Origin: Blastococcus sp. PRF04-17
Lineage (GTDB): Bacteria > Actinomycetota > Actinomycetes > Mycobacteriales > Geodermatophilaceae
Assembly: GCF_023016265.1 (NCBI RefSeq)
Contig: NZ_CP095412.1
Location: forward strand, 3,348,001-3,412,000
Direction of reading: 5' to 3'
Length of the DNA stretch: 64,000 nt
The number at the start of each line of letters is the position of its first letter. The first letter of the stretch is position 1. The notes beneath the pieces are model-generated. The model saw only the letters and a list, made by a program, of their open reading frames with translations, was not told the DNA's origin and did not search any database. Made by a program: the position numbers and the translations under genes. Of the stretch, positions 56,308 to 64,000 are shown piece after piece.

Positions 56308-57351
56308 GTGCAGGCCAGGCAGATGTCCACCGGGCGCAGGAACCCCCGGCGGCGCGCTCGCGCCGTGCTGACCGTCGGCTCCGCTCTCGTGGCGGTGGTG
56401 GCAGGCGTGCTGGCACCGGCACCGGCCGGCGCCACGCCGGGAACCGCCGCCGAGGCGCGGAAGCTGGTCGAGGAGGCCGCGCACCAGCTGACCGTGATCG
56501 ACGAGCAGGTGCACGAGGCCGAGCTCATCGTGGCGGCGCAGCAGCAGGCCGCCGCCACCGCCGCCCAGCAGGCGCGGGACGCCCAGGCCGCCCTGGCCGA
56601 GTTCGAGCCGGCGTTGCGTGCGATCGCCCAGAGCGGCTACACGGGCAAGACGCAGTCCCGCGTCGCCGCCTTCCTCACCAGCGAGTCGGCCGCCGAGCTC
56701 GTCCAGCAGATGACGACCCTGGACATGATCGCCGACCACACGAACCGCGTCGTCGCCCGCGTGGCGGCCGCGCAGGCAGAAGCTCAGCGGGCCCAGGCCG
56801 CCGCCGACGCCGCCGCGGCGACCGCCGCGGCCGGCCTCGGGAAGCTGGCCGAGCAGAAGGCCGAGGTCGAGCGGAAGGCCACGGAGTACCAGGCGGACTT
56901 CGCCCGGCTCTCGGCCGCCGAGCAGACCGTGGTGACCGAGTCGATCGCCGGCCGCGCGATCCAGGCGCCGTCGGCCGTCGACCTGCCCGTCGTCCCCGGC
57001 AGCGCCGTCGCGATCGCGATCGAGACCGCGCTGGCCCAGGTCGGCGACGCCTACCAGCACGGCGGTACCGGTCCGGACAGGTTCGACTGCTCCGGCCTGA
57101 CGTCCTACGCGTACGCCGCCGCCGGTTACACGCTGCCGCACTCCAGCCGGGCCCAGTCGACGATGGGGCAGCAGGTCTCCCGGTCGGAGCTGCAGCCCGG
57201 TGACCTGGTCTTCTACTACACACCGGTCAGCCATGTGGCCCTGTACATCGGCAACGGGATGATCGTGCACGCCCGGACCTACGGCTCCCCGGTCGCCGTG
57301 ACCAGCGTCGACCAGGCCGGCTACCGCTGGGCCGTCCGCCTCACCGGCTGA
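56308..57351 (+). CDS. Secreted NlpC/P60 peptidoglycan endopeptidase
   Basis: About 347 residues. A twin-Arg-like basic start 'TGRRNPRRRARAVLTVGSAL' leads into a signal peptide ending near 'PAPAGATPG'. A long coiled-coil region follows ('AAEARKLVEEAAHQLTVIDE', 'AAQAEAQRAQAAADAAAATA', 'EQKAEVERKATEYQADFARL'), then a C-terminal NlpC/P60 domain with catalytic Cys in 'DRFDCSGLTSYAYAAAGYTL', His in 'VSHVALYIGNGMIVHARTYG' and the conserved 'QPGDLVFYY'. This matches RipA-type D,L-endopeptidases that cleave stem peptides during cell separation. GTG 56308 is favoured because GGAGG (56297-56301) is well spaced; ATG 56323 is the alternative. Confidence 0.94.
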   Translation: MQARQMSTGRRNPRRRARAVLTVGSALVAVVAGVLAPAPAGATPGTAAEARKLVEEAAHQLTVIDEQVHEAELIVAAQQQAAATAAQQARDAQAALAEFEPALRAIAQSGYTGKTQSRVAAFLTSESAAELVQQMTTLDMIADHTNRVVARVAAAQAEAQRAQAAADAAAATAAAGLGKLAEQKAEVERKATEYQADFARLSAAEQTVVTESIAGRAIQAPSAVDLPVVPGSAVAIAIETALAQVGDAYQHGGTGPDRFDCSGLTSYAYAAAGYTLPHSSRAQSTMGQQVSRSELQPGDLVFYYTPVSHVALYIGNGMIVHARTYGSPVAVTSVDQAGYRWAVRLTG

Positions 57352-57382
57352 CTTGCCCTCCGGCCCGCCGGCTGGGAGAACG

Positions 57383-58860
57383 GTGCCGGTGAGCTCCCCT
57401 GGCAGCGCCGTCCGGCCGCCGGCGGCGAGGACCCTCCGGCCGGACGCCGTCGGATTCGTCGACGCGCTGGTCATCGGGCTCGCCTCGACGTCCCCGGCCT
57501 ACTCGCTGGCCGCGATCATCGGGCCGGTGGTCGCCCTGGTGGGGGTGCACGCACCCGGCGTCCTGCTGCCTCGTTCGTGCCGATGCTGCTCATCGCCGGT
57601 GCGTTCGCCGCCCTCGACCGCGCCGACCCCGACTGCGGGACGACGTTCTCGTGGGTGACCCGGGCGATGGGGCCGTGGGCCGGGTGGATCGGCGGCTGGG
57701 CCATCACGATGACCGGCGTCCTGGTCCTCGGCTCGCTCGCCGAGGTCGGGGTGACCTTCGGCCTGCTGGCCCTCGGCCTGGACGGCTGGACCGGGTCACC
57801 GCTCGCGGTCACCGGCCTGTCCGCCGCCCTCATCCTGCTCATGGCCTGGGTCTGCGTGCGGGGCACCGAGCTCTCGGCCCGGGTGCAGAACGCGCTGATC
57901 GTGGCGCAGACCGTGGCGCTGGGCGTCTTCGCCGTCGTCGCGCTCGTGCGCGGGATCGGCGGGGAGAGCCCGTTCGGCGGTCTCGAGCCGTCCTGGAACT
58001 GGTTGGACCCCTTCGGTGCGGGAGGAGGCGCCCTCACCGGCGGGCTGCTGCTCGGCGTCTTCGCGTACTGGGGCTGGGAGTCGGCGGTCAACCTCACCGA
58101 GGAGACGGCCGGCCCCAGGACGGCGCCGGGGCGTGCGGCCGTCCTCTCGACCGTCGTCCTGCTGCTGACCTACCTCGGCGTCGCCACCGCCGTCGTCTCC
58201 TTCGCGGGGACGCAGTGGCTGGCCGGCAATGCCGGCGAGGAGGAGGCCGTCTTCGCGCTGCTGTCGACCGAGGCGCTCGGCGGCTGGGACTGGGTCGTGC
58301 TGCTCGCCGTGGCGACCTCGGCCATCGCCTCGACGCAGACCACGATCATCCCGGCGTCGCGGACCGGGCTGTCGATGGCGCGACGAGCGGCGCTGCCGCG
58401 GCGGTTCGCGTCGATCTCGCGGCACCGGACGCCCGACGTGTCGACCTGGTGGGTCGCGGTCGTGGCCATCGCCTGGTACGTCGGCGTGGGGTTGCTCAGC
58501 GAGAACGCGCTCTACGACTCGATCACGGGGCTCTCGTTGCTCATCGCGCTGTACTACGCGCTGACCGGCCTGGCCTGCGCCGTGTACTTCCGCCGCCGGC
58601 TGCTCCGCGGCGTCCGGGAGTTCCTGCTGCTCGGCGTCGGCCCGCTCGTCGGGGCGGGCCTGCTCGGCTGGCTGCTGGTGCTGTCGGTGCGCGACCTCGC
58701 CGACGTCGCTAACTCCTACACCGGGCAGGCCTGGCTGGGGCTCGGCCCGCCCCTGGTGATCGGGGTGGGCGTGCTGCTCACCGGCGTCGTCCTGATGCTG
58801 TGGTGGCGACAGCGGGACGCGTCCTTCTGGGCCGAGCGGCCCGGCACCGACTCCGTCTAG
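57383..58860 (+). CDS. APC-family amino-acid permease, one-base frameshift
   Basis: About 492 residues when repaired, with twelve helices. N-terminus: 'RPDAVGFVDALVIGLASTSP' then 'AYSLAAIIGPVVALVGVHAP', the APC entry motif. The frame breaks at 57568-57570 (CTGCTGCC); one added G gives '..GVLLASFVPMLLIAGAFAAL' and continues 'DPDCGTTFSWVTRAMGPWAG' then 'WIGGWAITMTGVLVLG'. Later helices include 'GLLLGVFAYWGWESAVNLTE' and 'SLLIALYYALTGLACAVYFR'. It imports amino acids or polyamines with protons. GTG 57383 or 57389 may be the start. The 3' end overlaps the converging YdeI-like gene by 4 bp. Confidence 0.9.
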
Positions 58861-59447
58861 CTAGTGGATGCGCCGCCCTCGGCGAGCATCCGGACCAGGT
58901 TCGCGATCCGCTTCGCGCGGGTCGCGGGCGGGTGTGCGGTGTGCACCCGCCAGAGGACGGCGTAGCGGTTCTGGCCGTCCAGCCCGTCGAACGCCGTGCG
59001 GGCCGCCGGTTCGGCGTCGAGAGCGGCGGCGAGGTCGTCGGGAACGGTGACTGTCGCCGGTCCGGCGTAGGCCCGCTCCCACCGGCCGTCGGCCTTCGCC
59101 GCGTCGACCGCGGCCAGACCGGCCGGTCGCATGCGCCCCTCGGCGATCAGGCGCTCGACCGTGGCCACGTTCTTCTGCGACCAGACGCTGCGCGACCGGC
59201 GGGGCGTGATGCGCTGCAGGTAGTACCGGTCGTCGAGCCGGTTGGCCCGGCCGTCGATCCAGCCGAAGCAGAGCAGCACCTCGACCATCTGCTCCCAGTT
59301 GATCGACGGCACGCCGGAACCCTTCTTGGCCAGCTTCACGTAGAGGCCCGGCGCTGTGGCGTGCTCGGCCTCCAGCCACTCCTCGAGGGCCTCCTGGTCG
59401 GCGAAGGCGAGCACCGGCAGGTCGGTCGGCAGCGTCACGGACCTCAT
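58857..59447 (-). CDS. YdeI/OmpD-associated family protein
   Basis: 196 residues: 'VLAFADQEALEEWLEAEHAT', 'GLYVKLAKKGSGVPSINWEQ', 'MVEVLLCFGWIDGRANRLDD' then 'RYYLQRITPRRSRSVWSQKN', followed by 'VERLIAEGRMRPAGLAAVDA' and the C-terminal 'LDGQNRYAVLWRVHTAHPPA'. This is the bacteriocin-resistance YdeI/OmpD-associated family, cytoplasmic and of unknown mechanism. The 'CFGWIDG' and 'RITPRRSRSVWS' blocks are diagnostic. The start ATG 59447 is divergent from the histidine-phosphatase gene. Confidence 0.93.
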   Translation of the reverse strand: MRSVTLPTDLPVLAFADQEALEEWLEAEHATAPGLYVKLAKKGSGVPSINWEQMVEVLLCFGWIDGRANRLDDRYYLQRITPRRSRSVWSQKNVATVERLIAEGRMRPAGLAAVDAAKADGRWERAYAGPATVTVPDDLAAALDAEPAARTAFDGLDGQNRYAVLWRVHTAHPPATRAKRIANLVRMLAEGGASTS

Positions 59448-59523
59448 CCTGCCGCCGGGTACCGACGGTTTCGCACCTCCGCTGCGCGGCTACCGCCTCC
59501 CGCGTGACCAGCGAGGAGGAGTC

Positions 59524-60264
59524 GTGAGCGACCGGGGACCGGGACCGTCGGTGATCTGGCTCGTGCGGCACGGCGAGAGCATGGGCAACGTCGCCGACGC
59601 GAAGGCTCAGCAGGCGGGCGCCGGCCGGCTCGAGCTCGACGTCCGCGACCCCGACGTCCCCCTGTCGGACACCGGCCGCGCGCAGGCGGAGGCACTGGGC
59701 CGCCATCTGGCCGGGCTGCCCGAGGAGGAGCGACCGACCGCCGTCCTGAGCTCACCGTTCGCCCGTGCACTGACCACGGCGACGCTCGCGACCGACGGGC
59801 TCGGCGTCCGCGTCCGCACCGACGAGCGGCTGCGGGAGCGGGACTTCGGCGCCTTCGACGGCATGACCGGCGCCGGCATCCGCGAGCAGTTCCCCGACGA
59901 GGCCGGTCGGCGGGACCTGCTCGGCAAGTTCTACTACCGCCCTCCGGGCGGCGAGAGCTGGGCGGACGTGGCCCTGCGGATCCGCAGCCTGCTGGCGACC
60001 GAGGCGCTGCGGCACGACTGCGAGCGCCTCCTCGTCGTGGCGCACCAGGCCGTGATCATGGTGTTCCGGTACGTGCTCGAGGAGCTGACCGAGCAGGAGC
60101 TGCTCGAGGTCGACCGGGAGCACCAGGTCGCCAACGCCTCCTTCACCCGCTACGAGATGGACGCCGACGGATATCTCCGGTTGGCGGAGTTCAACGTCGT
60201 CGACCACCTGGTCGCCGAGGACGAGCACGTCACCGAGGAGCCCGATGCCGCCCAGCCCGCCTGA
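59524..60264 (+). CDS. Histidine phosphatase (phosphoglycerate-mutase-like) family protein
   Basis: 246 residues. RHG motif 'VIWLVRHGESMGNVADAKAQ' with the catalytic His, then 'DVPLSDTGRAQAEALGRHLA', 'AVLSSPFARALTTATLATDG', 'DERLRERDFGAFDGMTGAGI' and the second catalytic His in 'RLLVVAHQAVIMVFRYVLEE'. It removes phosphate from a small molecule or protein; the substrate is unknown. GTG 59524 has AGGAGGAG upstream. The last 20 bp overlap the nnrD start, so the two are coupled. Confidence 0.94.
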   Translation: MSDRGPGPSVIWLVRHGESMGNVADAKAQQAGAGRLELDVRDPDVPLSDTGRAQAEALGRHLAGLPEEERPTAVLSSPFARALTTATLATDGLGVRVRTDERLRERDFGAFDGMTGAGIREQFPDEAGRRDLLGKFYYRPPGGESWADVALRIRSLLATEALRHDCERLLVVAHQAVIMVFRYVLEELTEQELLEVDREHQVANASFTRYEMDADGYLRLAEFNVVDHLVAEDEHVTEEPDAAQPA

Positions 60265-61135
60265 GCCCACGCCGGTCACGACGGAGGTCCTCCGTGGCTG
60301 GCAGCTGCCCGAGCCGACGGGCGACAAGAACGCCCGCGGCTCCATCCTCGTCATCGGCGGCAGCACCCGGACCGTGGGCGCGGTGCTGCTGGCCGCCGAG
60401 GCGGCCATGCGCGCCGGTGCGGGCAAGCTGCAGGTCGCCACGGTGTCGTCGCTCGCGCCGTTCGTCGCGGCGGCGCTCCCCGAGGCCCTCGTCCTCGGGC
60501 TGGCCGAGACCGACGGCGGCGCGGTCAGCGCCGCCGCCGCCGACACCGTCCGCGACCTGGCGGAGGGAGCCGACGCGGTCCTCATCGGTCCGGGCATGCA
60601 GGACCAGGAGGAGACGCAGGCCTTCGGCGAGCGGTTGCTGCCGCACCTGCGCGGCCCGCTGGCCCTGGACGCCCTCGGGCTGGCCGCCGTGACCGCCGAC
60701 GAGCAGTGCCTCCTGCACCTGGAGGGCCGGGTGGTGCTCACGCCCAACCCGACCGAGATCGCCCACGCGCTGCATCGGGACACCGATGCGATCGCCGACG
60801 ATCCCGCCCGGGCCGCGCTCGACCTGGCCTCCCGCGCGCAGGCGACCGTGGGGCTCGGCGGCACGACCTCCTGGATCGCCGCTCCGGACGGCCGGCTGTG
60901 GAAGGACGAGAGCGGCAACGCGGGCCTGGGCGTCTCGGGCTCGGGCGACGTGCGCGCCGGCATCACCGGCGGTCTGCTGGCTCGCGGGGCGGACCCGGCC
61001 CAGGCCGCGGTCTGGGGCGCCTATCTGCACGGGCGGGCCGGTGAGCGGCTGGCGTCGTCCGTGGGCCGGCTCGGCTTCCTCGCCCGCGAGCTGCCGGCCG
61101 AGGTTCCCAGGGCGCTGGCGGAGGTCGTGCCCTGA
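60245..61135 (+). CDS. nnrD: ADP-dependent NAD(P)H-hydrate dehydratase NnrD
   Basis: 296 residues of the ribokinase-like CARKD fold: 'DKNARGSILVIGGSTRTVGA', 'LLAAEAAMRAGAGKLQVATV', 'GADAVLIGPGMQDQEETQAF', 'RVVLTPNPTEIAHALHRDTD' and 'NAGLGVSGSGDVRAGITGGL' then 'LARGADPAQAAVWGAYLHG'. It repairs S-NAD(P)HX back to NAD(P)H using ADP. The epimerase NnrE domain is not fused to it. The phosphate-binding motif reads GSGDV where GTGDV is usual, a mild substitution. It starts within the end of the phosphatase gene. Confidence 0.94.
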   Translation: MPPSPPEPTPVTTEVLRGWQLPEPTGDKNARGSILVIGGSTRTVGAVLLAAEAAMRAGAGKLQVATVSSLAPFVAAALPEALVLGLAETDGGAVSAAAADTVRDLAEGADAVLIGPGMQDQEETQAFGERLLPHLRGPLALDALGLAAVTADEQCLLHLEGRVVLTPNPTEIAHALHRDTDAIADDPARAALDLASRAQATVGLGGTTSWIAAPDGRLWKDESGNAGLGVSGSGDVRAGITGGLLARGADPAQAAVWGAYLHGRAGERLASSVGRLGFLARELPAEVPRALAEVVP

Positions 61136-62542
<1,407 letters not shown>

Positions 62543-62581
62543 GGGGCTGCCGACCGGGCCGACCCGTGCGAGAGTGCTCGC

Positions 62582-63160
62582 GTGGCCGACAACTACATCG
62601 CGCAACTGCCCTTCGGCGCCCCGAAGATCGACGACGAGGCCTTCGTCGCGCCGACCGCGGTCGTCGTGGGCGCGGTGACGATGGGACCGCGGTCGAGCAT
62701 CTGGTACGGCGCCGTCGCCCGGGCCGACCACGAGACCATCGAGATCGGCGAGGGCTCGAACGTCCAGGACGGGTGCACCCTGCACTCCGATCCGGGTTTC
62801 CCGCTCGTCGTGGGGCGCGACGTCACCGTCGGGCACCGCGTCGTGCTGCACGGCGCGCACATCGAGGACGAGGTGCTCGTCGGCATGGGCAGCGTCGTCA
62901 TGAACGGCGCGCGCATCGGCACCGGCTCGATCGTCGCGGCCGGGGCCGTGGTCACGCAGGGCAAGCAGTTCCCGCCGGGATCCGTCATCGCCGGGGTGCC
63001 GGCGAAGGTGGTCCGCGAGGCCACCGACGACGACCTGCTGCACATCCGCGGCAACGCGGCGGCGTACTACGAGCGGCTGCCGGAGGCGCGCAAGGTGCGC
63101 CCGGTGGTCCGCCGTCCGCTGCCGCCGGCCGGCATGGTCCCGGGCGACGCGCTGGCCTGA
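62582..63160 (+). CDS. Gamma-carbonic-anhydrase-like hexapeptide-repeat protein
   Basis: 192 residues forming a left-handed beta-helix: 'VAPTAVVVGAVTMGPRSSIW', 'YGAVARADHETIEIGEGSNV' then 'QDGCTLHSDPGFPLVVGRDV', 'TVGHRVVLHGAHIEDEVLVG' then 'MGSVVMNGARIGTGSIVAAG'. The three zinc-site His are at the expected places ('TLHSD', 'TVGHRVVLHG'). The family (YrdA/PaaY/CaiE) includes carbonic anhydrases and thioesterases. The activity cannot be decided by sequence. GTG 62582 begins 39 bp after gdhA. Confidence 0.93.
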   Translation: MADNYIAQLPFGAPKIDDEAFVAPTAVVVGAVTMGPRSSIWYGAVARADHETIEIGEGSNVQDGCTLHSDPGFPLVVGRDVTVGHRVVLHGAHIEDEVLVGMGSVVMNGARIGTGSIVAAGAVVTQGKQFPPGSVIAGVPAKVVREATDDDLLHIRGNAAAYYERLPEARKVRPVVRRPLPPAGMVPGDALA

Positions 63161-63176
63161 GAGAGGACCGCCGGCG

Positions 63177-64000
63177 TCAACTCACCAGCCACTCCCGCAG
63201 GCCGGCCAGCAGGCGCTCGACGTCGTCCTTGTCGGTGTAGGGCGCCAGCCCGACGCGCAGGCCGCCGGCATCGCCGAGCCCGAGCCACCGGCTGGGCTCC
63301 AGCGCGTAGAACGAGCCGGCGGGCGCGTTGACGCCGCGTTCGGCGAGGAACCGGTGCGCGCCGGCGGCGTCCCGGCCGTCGAACGTCAGCAGGAGCGTCG
63401 GCGTCCGGACGGCGGCTCGTGACCGGACGCGGACGCCGGGCAGCTCGGCCAGCCCCGCCTCGAGGTGGCCGCGCAGCTCGTCCTCGTGCTCCTCGAGCGC
63501 GGTCAGCGCCGCCACCAGCGCTCGCGGCGCGTGCCGGGCGTGGGAGAGAGGCCGGCCAGGAAGTCGACGGCGGCGGTCGTGCCGGCGAGCAGCTCGTAGG
63601 GGAGCGTGCCGAGCTCGAACCGCTCGGGGACGGCGTCGGGCGACGGCAGCAGCTTCGCGGGACGCAGCGTCTCGAGCAGCGCCGGCGCCGCGGCCAGGAC
63701 GCCGCAGTGCGGGCCGAGGAACTTGTAGGGCGAGCAGGTGTAGAAGTCCGCGCCGAGCGCGCCGAGGTCCACCGGTGCGTGGGCGGTCAGGTGGACGCCG
63801 TCCACCGCGAACAGCGCACCGACGGCGTGCACCCGGGCGGCGATCTCGGCCAGGGGCGGCCGCGTGCCGATGAGGTTGGAGGCACCGGTGACGGCGACCA
63901 GCCGGGTGCGCTCGCCCAGTTGCTCGGCGACGTCGTCCGCGGTCAGTTCGCCGGTGTCCGGGTCGAAGCCGACCCAGCGGACCGTCGCGCCGGCCGCCTC
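63177..64000 (-). CDS. Cysteine desulfurase-like class V aminotransferase, truncated by the window edge and frameshifted
   Basis: Reading from the edge: 'GATVRWVGFDPDTGELTADD', 'RTRLVAVTGASNLIGTRPPL', 'VGALFAVDGVHLTAHAPVDL' and the PLP-lysine motif 'GADFYTCSPYKFLGPHCGVL', then 'LPYELLAGTTAAVDFLAGLS'. After 'GTRRER' the frame breaks at about 63517-63520. One added base gives '..LVAALTALEEHEDELRGHLE', continuing to 'GGLRVGLAPYTDKDDVERLL' and the stop at 63177. This is the 'cysteine desulfurase-like' subgroup of class V PLP enzymes, related to SufS/NifS but of uncertain reaction. The N-terminus lies outside the window. It converges on the carbonic-anhydrase-like gene. Confidence 0.9.
   Translation of the reverse strand, partial: GGRRDGPLGRLRPGHRRTDRGRRRRATGRAHPAGRRHRCLQPHRHAAAPGRDRRPGARRRCAVRGGRRPPDRPRTGGPRRARRGLLHLLALQVPRPALRRPGRGAGAARDAASREAAAVARRRPRAVRARHAPLRAARRHDRRRRLPGRPLSHARHAPRALVAALTALEEHEDELRGHLEAGLAELPGVRVRSRAAVRTPTLLLTFDGRDAAGAHRFLAERGVNAPAGSFYALEPSRWLGLGDAGGLRVGLAPYTDKDDVERLLAGLREWLVS

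Overview
The window is very GC-rich, densely packed bacterial DNA of actinobacterial type. Many GTG starts, leaderless promoters with TAnnnT -10 boxes, a DUF222/HNH endonuclease, DUF3040, DUF3097, DUF2786 and DUF4383 proteins, an IdeR/DtxR-type iron box and a mycofactocin MftE homologue all point to Actinomycetota. A member of the Geodermatophilaceae (Blastococcus, Geodermatophilus or Modestobacter type) is my inference from the overall gene style, not a database result. I found no rRNA, tRNA, insertion sequence, prophage or CRISPR array.

Layout. 0-5 kb: the end of an LCP cell-wall protein, a small ArsR/glyoxalase operon, a NUC1-type nuclease, an acetyltransferase, small proteins and an acyl-CoA dehydrogenase. 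5-12 kb: a DUF4383 membrane protein, a NodU/CmcH carbamoyltransferase, a RecQ-type helicase, an SOS-boxed DUF222/HNH protein and a DUF2786 protein. 12-19 kb: a molybdenum block, with a HTH-TOBE regulator, modABC, a MocA/MobA-like nucleotidyltransferase and moaE on the plus strand facing a minus-strand moaA-moaD-small protein-SMP30-GAF operon. 19-27.5 kb: an MFS transporter, an aldo/keto reductase, a PadR regulator with its MacB/FtsX-type ABC exporter, a DUF3097 protein and a PRC-barrel/DUF2382 protein. 27.6-31 kb: the CoxD/CoxE/XdhC maturation genes. 31-42 kb: a lipoprotein, a flavin monooxygenase, a GGDEF-EAL protein, a PPOX protein, MftE, an iron-regulated siderophore-binding protein, a GAF regulator and two MFS transporters. 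42-47 kb: coxS-coxL-coxM-coxG, a form II (AYRGAGR) molybdenum hydroxylase. 47-64 kb: mixed metabolic and housekeeping genes, including an ArsR-SRPBCC pair with a 15-bp tandem repeat, tldD/tldE, an NlpC/P60 hydrolase, an APC permease, nnrD, glutamate dehydrogenase, a gamma-carbonic-anhydrase-like protein and a truncated class V aminotransferase.

How the genes fit together. Molybdate uptake (ModABC), steps of molybdopterin synthesis (MoaA, MoaD, MoaE), cofactor nucleotide transfer (MocA-like), sulfuration/insertion chaperones (CoxD, CoxE, XdhC/CoxI) and the apoenzyme (CoxSLM plus a membrane-anchored CoxG) all lie within 35 kb. They plausibly serve the same oxidoreductase, whose substrate is unknown because form II CoxL proteins are not proven CO dehydrogenases.

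Quality warning. At least seven genes are interrupted by what looks like loss of a single G or C, mostly in short homopolymers, and restoring one base gives the full family-typical frame each time. I read this as a systematic sequencing or assembly error. It probably also creates the apparent CoxD-CoxE fusion and the long C-terminal tail of the transporter at 40675.
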